From Pilimelia terevasa (GTDB taxonomy: Bacteria > Actinomycetota > Actinomycetes > Mycobacteriales > Micromonosporaceae): a DNA stretch of 64,000 bases. The DNA is taken from the NCBI RefSeq assembly GCF_014647915.1, contig NZ_BMQC01000005.1, positions 62,001-126,000 of the forward strand, written 5' to 3'. This document shows, in pieces, positions 26,729-35,116 of the stretch (its first letter is position 1; each line of letters begins with the position of its first letter). Position numbers and translations under genes: made by a program. Below the pieces are notes generated by a model. That model was not told the DNA's origin. It did not search any database and saw only the letters and a list, made by a program, of their open reading frames with translations.

Positions 26729-27336
26729 GGGGGCGGCGCCTCGGCACGGGCGGCGAGGATCCGCTGCCCGATGGTCACGACGGTGAGGACCCCCAGCAGA
26801 CACAGCGCGGCCGCCATCCCCCAGGGCAGGCCGACGCCGTCGGTGAGCACGGCGCCGATGCCGACGAGGACCAGCCGCTCGAAGCGCTCGGCGATGCCCA
26901 CGTCGCAGCGCAGGCCCAACCCCTCGGCGCGGGCCTTGACGTAGGACACCACCTGCCCCCCGGCGAGGCAGACCAGGGCCGCCACCAGGGCGAGGTCGTC
27001 GCCCTGGCCGGCCGCCCAGAAGGCGACGGCGCCGAAGACCGCGCCGTCGGCGACCCGGTCCAGGCTGGAGTCCAGCAGGGCGCCGAAGCGGGTGGACCCG
27101 CCGCGCAGCCGGGCCATCGTCCCGTCCACCACGTCGGTGAGGGCGAACAGGGTGACGACGGCGGCGGCCGCGAGCAGCCAGCCCCGCGCGCCGAGCAGGG
27201 CGCCGCCCAGGACCCCGACCGTGCCGAGGACCGTGACGGCGTTGGGGGTGAAGCCGGTGCGCAGCAGCCCGCGGGCGACCGGCTCGACGACGCGGCCGAC
27301 ACCCACGCGCGCGGACACACTGAAGATCTTCGCCAT
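26725..27336 (-). CDS. pgsA: Phosphatidylinositol phosphate synthase (CDP-alcohol phosphotransferase)
   Basis: 203-residue integral membrane enzyme that joins CDP-diacylglycerol to inositol phosphate. The CDP-alcohol phosphotransferase signature D-x2-D-G-x2-A-R-x8-G-x3-D-x3-D is complete (DVVDGTMAR, then GALLDSSLDR) at about residues 69-95. Six hydrophobic helices are visible. First gene of the pgsA-patA-pimA operon. It is divergent from the EF-G2 gene across 179 nt. The name pgsA follows mycobacterial use (PgsA1-like), not E. coli PgsA activity. Confidence 0.93.
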   Translation of the reverse strand: MAKIFSVSARVGVGRVVEPVARGLLRTGFTPNAVTVLGTVGVLGGALLGARGWLLAAAAVVTLFALTDVVDGTMARLRGGSTRFGALLDSSLDRVADGAVFGAVAFWAAGQGDDLALVAALVCLAGGQVVSYVKARAEGLGLRCDVGIAERFERLVLVGIGAVLTDGVGLPWGMAAALCLLGVLTVVTIGQRILAARAEAPPP

Positions 27337-27515
27337 GGCCGCTCCACCCTATCCGCGGCGGTCGCCGGGCCCGGCGACCGGAGTCCCCCCGGCGGGGTGG
27401 TGGCGGCCGGTTTCACCGTCGGGCTGACGCACACCTGCCCGAAAAGCCCAGTTCGTGCGGCAGACTCATCGCCAGGGGGCGCGAGCGCCCACCCGAGTAC
27501 CGAGGAGGTACGCCG

Positions 27516-29636
27516 ATGGCGCAGAAGGGTTCCGACCGCGTCGCCGCCGGGCCGGCACCGACCGCCGACGGGCCGGCCGCCATCCGCAACGTCGCCGTGG
27601 TGGGCCACAGCGGCGCCGGCAAGACGACCCTCGTGGAGGCGCTGCTCGTCGCGGCCGGCGCGATCGCCCGGGCCGGGGACGTCGCCGTCGGCGGCACCGT
27701 GTGCGGCAGCGACCCGGCCTCGGTCGCGCAGGGCCGGTCGACCACCCTGTGCTGCGCCCCGCTCCGGCACGGCGACGTGAAGATCAACCTGCTGGACACC
27801 CCCGGGTACGCCGACTTCGTGGGCGAGCTGCGGGCGGGCCTGCGGGCGGCGGACGCGGCGCTGTTCGTCGTGTCGGCGGCCGAGGGCGTCGACATCGCCA
27901 CCGCGACCCTGTGGCAGGAGTGCGCCGCGGTCGGGATGCCGCGCGCCATCGCCGTGACCCGGCTCGACCACCCCCGCGCCGACTACGACGACACCGTGGC
28001 CCTCTGCCAGCGCATCCTCGGCGGCGAGGACGCCGCCGACGCCGTGCTGCCGCTGTCGCTACTCCTGCCCGGCGACGACGTGCTGCACCTGCTCGCCGGG
28101 CGGGTGCGCGCCCCGGGTACCGGTGGCGGCCCCCGGGAGCGCGCCGCCACCGACGCGGAGCTGTCCGCCGCCGCGGAGGCCCGCGGACAGCTCCTGGAGG
28201 CGATCATCGCCGAGAGCGAGGACGAGGGCCTGATGGACCGGTACCTGGCCGGGGAGGCCATGGACCCCGCGGTGGTCCTCGCCGACCTGGAGCGCGCCGT
28301 CGCCCGCGGCCACTTCTACCCGGTGGTGCCGGTGTGCGCCGGTACCGGCCTCGGCCTCGGCGCCCTGCTCGACCTGCTGGCCACCGGGTTTCCCAGTCCC
28401 CTGGAGCACGGCTCCCCCGCCGTCACCACGCCCGCCGGGGCGCCGTGCCCCGCGCTGGCCTGCGACCCGGCCGGGCCGCTGGCCGCCGAGGTCGTCAAGA
28501 GCACCGTCGACCCGTACCTGGGCCGGGTGTCGCTGGTCCGGGTGTTCTCCGGCACGCTGCGGCCGGAGGCCACGGTGCACGTGGCCGGGCACGCGCTCGC
28601 CGCGCGCGGGCCGGCCACCCACGACGCCGACGAGCGGGTCGCCCACGTGTACGCCCCCCTCGGCGCCCAGCTCCGCGAGGTCCCCGCCGGCATCGCGGGC
28701 GACCTGTGCGCGATCGCCAAGTCCGGCACCGCCCAGACCGGCGACACGCTCTCCGACCCGGCCGACCCACGGCTGATCGCGCCGTGGGACCCGCCCGAGC
28801 CGCTGCTGCCGGTGGCCGTGCGGGCCGGCACCCGGGCCGACGAGGACGCGCTGGCCCGCAACCTGGGCCGCCTCGTCGTCGGCGACCCGGCCATGCGGCT
28901 GGAGCGCAGCGCGGACACCGGCCAGCTCGTGCTGTGGTGCATGGGCGAGGCGCACGCGGAGGTCGCGCTGCACCACCTGCGCACCGGCGGCGTCGAGGTG
29001 GCCACCGAGCCGGTGCGGGTGGCGCTGCGGGAGACCTTCGCCGGGACCGCGCGCGGGCACGGCCGGCACGTCAAGCAGTCCGGCGGGCACGGCCAGTACG
29101 CGATCGTGGACCTGCTGGTCGAGCCGCTGCCGCGGGGTACCGGCATCGTGTTCGTCGACAAGATCGTCGGCGGGTCGGTGCCGCACCAGTACGTGCCGTC
29201 GGTGGAGAAGGGCGCGCGGGCGCAGCTCGCCAGGGGCCTGCTGGCCGGCCACCCGGTGGTGGACGTACAGGTGACGCTCGTCGACGGCCGGGCGCACAGC
29301 GTCGACTCCTCGGACGCCGCCTTCCAGGCGGCCGCCGGCCTGGCGCTGCGGGACGCCGCCGCGGCGGCGGTGATCCTGCTGGAGCCGGTGGACGAGGTGC
29401 GCGTCCGGGTGCCCGAGGCGCTCGTCGGCGCGGTGATGAGCGACCTGCCGGCCCGGCGCGCCCACGTCCTGGGCACCGAGGCCGACGCGGCCCGGCCGGA
29501 TCTGGCGCTGGTCCGCGCCGAGGTGCCCGCGGCGGAGCTGGTGCGCTACGCCGTCGAGCTGCGCGCCCTCACCTCCGGCGCCGGCACCTTCACCCGGGCC
29601 TTCGCCCACTACGCGCCCGCGCCGCCGACGCGCTGA
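27516..29636 (+). CDS. Elongation factor G-like protein, EF-G2 type
   Basis: 706-residue translational GTPase of the EF-G/TetM fold. G1 GHSGAGKTT at 30-38, G3 DTPGYADF, and the later EF-G domains II-V (KSTVDPYLGRVSLVRVFSGT; SGGHGQYAIVDLLVEP; GGSVPHQYVPSVEKGAR). The G4 motif NKxD is altered to TRLD, and the G2 effector region differs from canonical EF-G (AQGRSTTLCCAPL), as in the actinobacterial EF-G2 group whose exact role is unclear. ATG at 27516 has GAGGAG 8 nt upstream. It stands alone on the plus strand within the PIM-thrS block. Confidence 0.88.
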   Translation: MAQKGSDRVAAGPAPTADGPAAIRNVAVVGHSGAGKTTLVEALLVAAGAIARAGDVAVGGTVCGSDPASVAQGRSTTLCCAPLRHGDVKINLLDTPGYADFVGELRAGLRAADAALFVVSAAEGVDIATATLWQECAAVGMPRAIAVTRLDHPRADYDDTVALCQRILGGEDAADAVLPLSLLLPGDDVLHLLAGRVRAPGTGGGPRERAATDAELSAAAEARGQLLEAIIAESEDEGLMDRYLAGEAMDPAVVLADLERAVARGHFYPVVPVCAGTGLGLGALLDLLATGFPSPLEHGSPAVTTPAGAPCPALACDPAGPLAAEVVKSTVDPYLGRVSLVRVFSGTLRPEATVHVAGHALAARGPATHDADERVAHVYAPLGAQLREVPAGIAGDLCAIAKSGTAQTGDTLSDPADPRLIAPWDPPEPLLPVAVRAGTRADEDALARNLGRLVVGDPAMRLERSADTGQLVLWCMGEAHAEVALHHLRTGGVEVATEPVRVALRETFAGTARGHGRHVKQSGGHGQYAIVDLLVEPLPRGTGIVFVDKIVGGSVPHQYVPSVEKGARAQLARGLLAGHPVVDVQVTLVDGRAHSVDSSDAAFQAAAGLALRDAAAAAVILLEPVDEVRVRVPEALVGAVMSDLPARRAHVLGTEADAARPDLALVRAEVPAAELVRYAVELRALTSGAGTFTRAFAHYAPAPPTR

Positions 29637-29692
29637 GCCCCCGGGCGCGCCGCCCCGGCCGCCCACTGGTGCCGTTCTCCCGCATCCCGCCT

Positions 29693-29722
29693 CGTGCGTG
29701 GTCGCCGCGGCGGCCACGCACG
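29693..29722 (+). terminator. Hairpin between EF-G2 and HIT genes
   Basis: CGTGCGTGG-T-CGCCG pairs with CGGCG-G-CCACGCACG, a 15-position stem with one G-U pair and hardly any loop as drawn. It lies 56 nt past the EF-G2 stop in a 214-nt convergent interval and may end both transcripts. Confidence 0.6.
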
Positions 29723-29850
29723 TCGACAGCTCTGGTCGCCGGCAGCGCGTCACACCCCGTAACGCATCCTAGGAAGACAGGTTGGAGCTGTCGTCGCGGA
29801 CGCACCGAGGATGCCGGGCCGGGCGGCGGTTTCCGCCCGCCGGGTGCCCG

Positions 29851-30375
29851 TCAGGCGGGCCAGGCGGCGGCGAACAGGTCGCGGGTGTCGGTGAGGAGCT
29901 GCGGCAGCACCTTGGTCCGGGCCACCACCGGCATGAAGTTGGCGTCGCCGCCCCAGCGCGGCACGACGTGCTGGTGCAGGTGCGCGGCGATGCCCGCCCC
30001 CGCGACGCCGCCCTGGTTCATCCCGAGGTTGAAGCCGTGGGCGCCGCTGACCTGCCGGACCACCCGCATCGCCGTCTGGGTGAGGTGCGCGACCTCGGCC
30101 GTCTCCGGCACCGTCAGGTCGGTGTAGTCGGGGACGTGCCGGTACGGGCACACGAGCAGGTGGCCGGGGTTGTACGGGTACAGGTTCAGGACCACGAACG
30201 CGTGGGTGCCGCGCGCGACGATCAGCGACTCCTCCCTCGGCCCGTCCGGCGCCTGGCAGAACGGGCAGCCCGCGCGCTCCGCCCCGCCGTCGGCCGGCCG
30301 GACGTCGCCCTTGACGTACGCCATCCGGTGCGGCGTCCACAGCCGCTCCAGCCCGTCGGGCTCCCCCGGCCTCAT
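29851..30375 (-). CDS. HIT-domain nucleotide phosphorylase/hydrolase
   Basis: 174-residue histidine-triad protein. Active-site [10 protein letters not shown] (HxHxH) at about 138-147 and a CPFC pair that may bind zinc. In M. tuberculosis the gene between thrS and pgsA (Rv2613c) encodes a diadenosine tetraphosphate phosphorylase, and this protein matches it in position and layout. ATG overlaps the thrS stop (ATGA), so it is translated from the thrS mRNA. It may clear Ap4A made as a by-product by synthetases. Confidence 0.9.
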   Translation of the reverse strand: MRPGEPDGLERLWTPHRMAYVKGDVRPADGGAERAGCPFCQAPDGPREESLIVARGTHAFVVLNLYPYNPGHLLVCPYRHVPDYTDLTVPETAEVAHLTQTAMRVVRQVSGAHGFNLGMNQGGVAGAGIAAHLHQHVVPRWGGDANFMPVVARTKVLPQLLTDTRDLFAAAWPA

Positions 30376-32396
30376 GCGGCGCCGTCGGCGGCGGCGGACG
30401 GCCCGGCGTTGACCCGCGAGCGGACGACCTCGACGACGTGGGCGACCGCGTCGGCCAGCGGCACGCCGTTGCGCTGCGAGCCGTCGCGGTACCGGAACGA
30501 GACCGTCCCCTGCGCCACGTCCTCGTCGCCGGCCAGCGCCATGAACGGGATCTTCTGCTGCTGCGCGTTGCGGATCTTCTTCTGCATCCGGTCGTCCCCG
30601 GCGTCGACCTCGGCCCGGATGCCGTGCTCGCGCAGCCGCGCGACGAACCCGTCCAGGTAGCCGGCGTGGTCGTCGCGGATGGGGATGCCGACGACCTGGA
30701 CCGGCGCCAGCCAGGCCGGGTACGCCCCCGCGTAGTGCTCGGTGAGGATGCCGAAGAACCGCTCGATCGAGCCGAACAGCGCCCGGTGGATCATCACCGG
30801 CCGCTGCCGGGTGCCGTCGGCGGCCTGGTACTCCAGCCCGAACAGCTCCGGCAGGTTGAAGTCGAGCTGCACGGTCGACATCTGCCAGGTCCGGCCGATG
30901 GCGTCGCGCGCCTGGACCGAGATCTTGGGACCGTAGAAGGCGGCGCCGCCCGGGTCCGGGACCAGTTCCAGGCCGGAGGACTCGGCGACCTCGCGCAGGG
31001 TGTCGGTGGCGACCTCCCACTGGGCGTCGTCGCCGACGGACTTGTGCGGGTCCCGGGTGGACAGTTCGAGGTAGAAGTCCTCCAGCCCGTACGCCGCCAG
31101 CAGGTCCAGCACGAACCGCAGCGTGCGCGCCAGCTCCTCGCGGAGCTGGTCGGCGGCGCAGTAGATGTGCGCGTCGTCCATGGTCAGGCCGCGCACCCGG
31201 GTCAGGCCGTGCACGACCCCGGACTTCTCGTACCGGTAGACCGTGCCGAACTCGAACAGCCGCAGCGGCAGCTCCCGGTACGACCGCCCGCGCGCCCGGA
31301 AGATCAGGTTGTGGAACGGGCAGTTCATCGGCTTGAGGTAGTAGTCCGCGCCGTCGACCTCCATCGGCGGGAACATGCCGTCGGCGTACCAGTCGAGGTG
31401 CCCGGAGGTCTGGAACAGGTGGCCCTTGGTGATGTGCGGGGTGTTGACGAACGAGTAGCCGGCGCGCTCGTGCGCCTCGCGCGAGTAGTTCTCCAGCTCG
31501 CGCCGGATGATCCCGCCCTTGGGGTGGAACACCGGCAGGCCGGAGCCGACCTCGTCGGGGAAGGAGAACAGGTCCAGGTCGCTGCCGAGCTTGCGGTGGT
31601 CGCGGCGGGCGGCCTCCTCCAGCAGGGTCCGGTGCGCCTTCAGCGCGTCCCGGGTCGGCCAGGCGGTGCCGTAGACCCGCTGGAGCTGGGGGTTCTTCTC
31701 GCTCCCCCGCCAGTACGCGGCGGCGCTGCGGGTGAGCGCGAACGCGCCGATCAGCTTCGTGGAGGCCAGGTGCGGGCCGCGGCACAGGTCGCCCCAGCAG
31801 CGCCGGCCGGTCTTCGGGTCGACGTTGTCGTAGATCGTCAGCTCGCCGCCGCCGACCTCCATCACCTCGGCGTCGTCGACGTCACCCTTGAGGTCGACCA
31901 GCTCCAGCTTGTACGGCTCGGCCGCCAGCTCGGCCCGGGCCTCCTCCAGGGAGTCGAAGCGGCGCCGCTGGAAGGTCTGCCCCGCCTTGACGATCTCCTG
32001 CATCCGCTTTTCGAGCTTCTTCAGGTCGTCCGGGGTGAACGGTGTGGCGACGTCGAAGTCGTAGTAGAAGCCGTCCCGGATCGGCGGGCCGATGCCCAGC
32101 CTGGCCTCACCGAACAGATCCTGCACCGCCTGGGCCAGCACGTGCGCGGCGGAGTGGCGCAGGACGTCCAGGCCGTCCGGCGAGTCGACGCGGACGGGGG
32201 TGACGGTCGCCTCGGCGTCCGGCGCCCAGGCCAGGTCCCGCAGCCGGCCCTCGGCGTCGCGCACGACGACCACCGCGCGGGCGCCGTCGGCGGGCAGCCC
32301 GGCCGCGGACACCGCGGCCGCGCACGTCGTGCCGGCCGGTACGACGAGGGGGGCGTCGGTGTCGGCGGTCGGGGCGGACTGTGCGGCAGGCGACAC
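30372..32396 (-). CDS. thrS: Threonyl-tRNA synthetase
   Basis: 674-residue class II synthetase. N-terminal TGS domain, SAD editing domain with [12 protein letters not shown] and the zinc/editing region, catalytic core ([24 protein letters not shown], motif 2 region [36 protein letters not shown]) and anticodon-binding domain ([19 protein letters not shown]). GTG at 32394-32396 has GAGGAG 5 nt upstream. The frame is open upstream to 32552, but that part overlaps the structured leader. The editing domain motif HxxxH is present, so mischarged Ser-tRNA should be cleared. Confidence 0.95.
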   Translation of the reverse strand: MSPAAQSAPTADTDAPLVVPAGTTCAAAVSAAGLPADGARAVVVVRDAEGRLRDLAWAPDAEATVTPVRVDSPDGLDVLRHSAAHVLAQAVQDLFGEARLGIGPPIRDGFYYDFDVATPFTPDDLKKLEKRMQEIVKAGQTFQRRRFDSLEEARAELAAEPYKLELVDLKGDVDDAEVMEVGGGELTIYDNVDPKTGRRCWGDLCRGPHLASTKLIGAFALTRSAAAYWRGSEKNPQLQRVYGTAWPTRDALKAHRTLLEEAARRDHRKLGSDLDLFSFPDEVGSGLPVFHPKGGIIRRELENYSREAHERAGYSFVNTPHITKGHLFQTSGHLDWYADGMFPPMEVDGADYYLKPMNCPFHNLIFRARGRSYRELPLRLFEFGTVYRYEKSGVVHGLTRVRGLTMDDAHIYCAADQLREELARTLRFVLDLLAAYGLEDFYLELSTRDPHKSVGDDAQWEVATDTLREVAESSGLELVPDPGGAAFYGPKISVQARDAIGRTWQMSTVQLDFNLPELFGLEYQAADGTRQRPVMIHRALFGSIERFFGILTEHYAGAYPAWLAPVQVVGIPIRDDHAGYLDGFVARLREHGIRAEVDAGDDRMQKKIRNAQQQKIPFMALAGDEDVAQGTVSFRYRDGSQRNGVPLADAVAHVVEVVRSRVNAGPSAAADGAA

Positions 32397-32440
32397 GGGA
32401 ACTCCTCGGGCAGCGGATCGGCGGACCGGACGGCGCGGGA

Positions 32441-32517
32441 CCCCGGCGGCGGTGCCGGCCACCCGGGGGACCGCCGCCGGGGACGGCCTCCGGGACAGCC
32501 GCCCGGAGACGGCCGTC
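32441..32517 (-). promoter_or_regulatory. Tandem hairpins in the thrS 5' leader
   Basis: Reading the minus strand, the first stem pairs 32502-32517 with 32482-32494 (13 bp with a 3-nt bulge, 7-nt loop); the second is a perfect 13-bp stem, arms 32470-32482 and 32441-32453. The two stems share a base and are followed by 44 nt to the thrS start. With a TAGCAT promoter at 32536-32541 nearly the whole leader is structured. An attenuation or protein-binding role is plausible. Confidence 0.5.
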
Positions 32518-32535
32518 GTGCGGCGAACCGCCCTG

Positions 32536-32541
32536 ATGCTA
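32536..32541 (-). promoter_or_regulatory. Candidate -10 box for thrS
   Basis: TAGCAT on the minus strand, about 140 nt before the thrS GTG. It would start the mRNA just before the two hairpins. The rest of the 354-nt divergent interval 32397-32750 holds no supported gene. Confidence 0.4.
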
Positions 32542-32738
32542 TCCGCCTGCACCGCCGCGGTCGCCGCAGCACCGGTCCCGAATCGCCCGCGCCCGCCGCC
32601 CCGGGCCGCCGGTGCCCGCCCACGCGCCGGGCCGGGCCGGCAGGCCCCGACCGGCCGGATCGAGGCATTTACCGGTGTTCGCCACCTCGGGCGGACAGTC
32701 CTGGCTCATCGGAGGGTCATCAGCCGCCGGATACGGAC

Positions 32739-32744
32739 TACGGT
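32739..32744 (+). promoter_or_regulatory. -10 box of leaderless response-regulator gene
   Basis: TACGGT lies 6 nt before the ATG at 32751 with no ribosome binding site, fitting a leaderless transcript for the two-component operon. Confidence 0.5.
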
Positions 32745-32750
32745 GCACGC

Positions 32751-33437
32751 ATGGCGTCGCTTCTACTCGTCGAGGACGATCACGTCGTGCGCGGCGCCAT
32801 GCAGCGGTCGCTGACCGACCGCGGGCACGCCGTGCACGCCGTCGGCACGGCGCTGGAGGCGCTGCGCCGGGTCGCCGACGGGGCGCCCGACCTGGTCGTC
32901 CTCGACCTCGGGCTGCCGGACCTGGACGGGTCCGACGCCCTGCGGATGCTGCGCGGCCTGACCGACGTCCCCATCATCATCGCGACGGCGCGCGACGACG
33001 AGCAGGCCATCGTCCGGCTGCTGCGGGCCGGCGCCGACGACTACATGGTCAAGCCGTTCACGGCCGCGCACCTGGAGGCGCGGATCACCTCGGTGCTGCG
33101 CCGGGCCGGCCGGCCGGCCCGGCAGTCGCCGACCTCGCACCAGATCGGCGGGCTGCACGTCGACGTCGGCCAGCGGCTCGCCACGCTCGACGGGTCGGCA
33201 CTGCACCTGACCCGCAAGGAGTTCGACCTGCTCGCCTACCTGGCCGCCCGGCCGGGCCAGGTGGTGTCGCGGCGGGAGTTGCTGGAGGAAGTATGGCGGC
33301 AGCCGGCGCTCGGCGAGGACCAGACGATCGACGTGCACCTGTACTGGCTCCGGCGGAAACTGGGCGAGTCCGCGGCCAAGCCGCGGTTCCTGCACACCGT
33401 GCGGGGGGTGGGCTTTCGGTTGGTGGCACCGGCCTGA
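32751..33437 (+). CDS. OmpR-family response regulator
   Basis: 228 residues. Receiver domain with acidic pair (VEDDHVV), phospho-acceptor Asp in VVLDLGLPDLDG (about residue 51), conserved Thr/Ser in IIIATAR and Lys in YMVKPF. The C-terminal winged-helix DNA-binding domain ends HTVRGVGFRLVAP. It is followed after 2 nt by the sensor kinase gene, so both form one operon. Targets are unknown; the exported FN3-ricin protein encoded just downstream of the kinase is a candidate. Confidence 0.93.
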   Translation: MASLLLVEDDHVVRGAMQRSLTDRGHAVHAVGTALEALRRVADGAPDLVVLDLGLPDLDGSDALRMLRGLTDVPIIIATARDDEQAIVRLLRAGADDYMVKPFTAAHLEARITSVLRRAGRPARQSPTSHQIGGLHVDVGQRLATLDGSALHLTRKEFDLLAYLAARPGQVVSRRELLEEVWRQPALGEDQTIDVHLYWLRRKLGESAAKPRFLHTVRGVGFRLVAPA

Positions 33438-33439
33438 GG

Positions 33440-34876
33440 ATGTCGGTCGGCGCCGCCATGCTGGCGCTGGGCACCCTCACCGCCCTCGCCACGATCGTGC
33501 CGGCGCTGGTCCTGCTCGACCGGGCCGCCCGCGCCGAGGCGCTGGGCGAGGCGCACACCCGGGCCGCCGCCGTCGCCGAGGTGCTGGCGCTGACCGGTCG
33601 GGAGGCCGCCGTCGCCGACGCGCTGGCCCGGGCCGGGGAGACCGTCCGGGTGCACGGGCTGCCCGGCCGCCCGGACGTCGAATCCTGGGTCGGCGAGGCG
33701 CACGTCGAGCGCGCCGCCGACGCCGCCGCGGCCGCCGAGCACGCCGTCGCCGGCGGGGCCGTCCACCTGCTGCCGGTACAGATCGGCGAGCGCACGGCCG
33801 TGGTCGAGGCGTTCGTGCCCGCGGACCGGCTGCGCGGCGGCGGCGCCGGGCGGGGCTGGTTCGGCTGGGGCGGCGCGGGCGTCATCGTCGCCGGGTACGT
33901 GCTGCTCGGCGATGTCCTGGCCCGCCGGATCACCCGGCCGGCCCGCAACCTGCGGGCGGCGGCGCTGGCCCTCGGCGACGGCAACCTCGCCGCCCGGGTC
34001 GCGCCCGCGGGTCCGCGGGAGCTGGCCGACGCGTGCGCGGCGTTCAACCGGATGGCGGACCGGCTCGCCCAGTCCCGGACCAACGAGCGCGAGCTGGTCG
34101 CCGACCTGTCGCACCGGCTGCGCACCCCGCTGACCGTGCTGCGGCTGGACGCCGACACGCTGGTCGGGGCCCCCGAGCCCGACGGGAACGCGCTGGACAC
34201 CGGCGAGCTGTTCCTCGGTACCGAGGAGGAGGCCGACCGGCGGCGCACCCTGCGCCGGATCCGGCAGGCGGTGGCGAGCCTGGAGCACGAGATCGACGTC
34301 CTGATCCGCGCGACGCGGGAGGTCGTGGCCGCCGAGCCCAGCGGCGACCAGTTCTGCGACGCCACCGAGGTCGTCCGCGACCGGATGCACTTCTGGTCGG
34401 CGGTGGCCGGCGACCAGGAGCGGCCGTGCGCCGTGCTCGGCACGGGGCGGCCGGCGCCGGTGCGGGTGTCCCGGACCGAGCTGGTGGCGGCGCTGGACGC
34501 GGTGCTGGGCAACGTGTTCCGGTACACGCCGCAGGGCACGCCGTTCGAGGTGGCGGTGTCGCGGCGCGACGGGTACGTGGCGGTCCGCGTCGACGACGGC
34601 GGGCCGGGCATCAGCGACCCCGACCGGGCGCTGCGCCGGGGGGCCAGCGACACCGGCTCGACCGGGCTGGGGCTGGACATCGCCCGCCGGGCCACGCTGT
34701 CGGCGGCCGGCTCGGTGAGCGTGGACCGCGCCCGCCTCGGCGGCGCCAGCGTGGTCATGCTGTTCCGCGACGCCGAGGCCGCGATGCCCGTGCCGAACCG
34801 GTTCGGCCTGGTCGGCCGGCTGGCCGGCGAGCCCGGCGGCCCGCTGTGGCCCCGGCAGCGCCGCAGCGGGCGGTGA
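33440..34876 (+). CDS. Sensor histidine kinase (HAMP-HisKA-HATPase)
   Basis: 478 residues. Two membrane helices (MLALGTLTALATIVPALVLL and GWGGAGVIVAGYVLLGDVL) flank an extracellular sensor segment of about 110 residues. HAMP domain (ARRITRPARNLRAAALALG), HisKA with the phospho-His in DLSHRLRTPLTVLRLD, N box LGNVFRYTP, G boxes VDDGGPGISD and GSTGLGLDIA. The dimerisation helix carries an acidic insertion (GAPEPDGNALDTGELFLGTE). ATG at 33440 lies 2 nt after the regulator stop. The signal is not predictable. Confidence 0.92.
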   Translation: MSVGAAMLALGTLTALATIVPALVLLDRAARAEALGEAHTRAAAVAEVLALTGREAAVADALARAGETVRVHGLPGRPDVESWVGEAHVERAADAAAAAEHAVAGGAVHLLPVQIGERTAVVEAFVPADRLRGGGAGRGWFGWGGAGVIVAGYVLLGDVLARRITRPARNLRAAALALGDGNLAARVAPAGPRELADACAAFNRMADRLAQSRTNERELVADLSHRLRTPLTVLRLDADTLVGAPEPDGNALDTGELFLGTEEEADRRRTLRRIRQAVASLEHEIDVLIRATREVVAAEPSGDQFCDATEVVRDRMHFWSAVAGDQERPCAVLGTGRPAPVRVSRTELVAALDAVLGNVFRYTPQGTPFEVAVSRRDGYVAVRVDDGGPGISDPDRALRRGASDTGSTGLGLDIARRATLSAAGSVSVDRARLGGASVVMLFRDAEAAMPVPNRFGLVGRLAGEPGGPLWPRQRRSGR

Positions 34877-35116
34877 GCGGCGTCGCACCCGGTGTGCGCC
34901 GCGGCGCAAGTCTTCCTTAGGGATCGGTTAAGTGAGTTCCCCCGCGCCGCCGTCGCTGGCTAGCCTTCAGGTCAATCCCATCCGGTTCCTTCCGGACGTC
35001 GGCCGCAGTGCATCCCCCAGATCGCCGGTCCGGAAGAGCCCCACGCGCGGTGGGGCGTGGCAGCCCCCACAGCACCCGCCCCACCGCGCGTCCCTCTACA
35101 GCGGCAGGAGACAGTG

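Noticed and set aside
29724-29793. CGACAGCTC and GAGCTGTCG inverted 9-mers about 50 nt apart after EF-G2
   Set aside because: The arms are far apart with no supporting context; likely chance, and the hairpin at 29693-29722 explains termination better.
32441-32482. Possible T-box in the thrS leader because of GGTGGCCGGCACCGCC
   Set aside because: The invariant T-box (GGGTGGNACCGCG) and the specifier-loop architecture are absent; the resemblance comes from the GC-rich stem.
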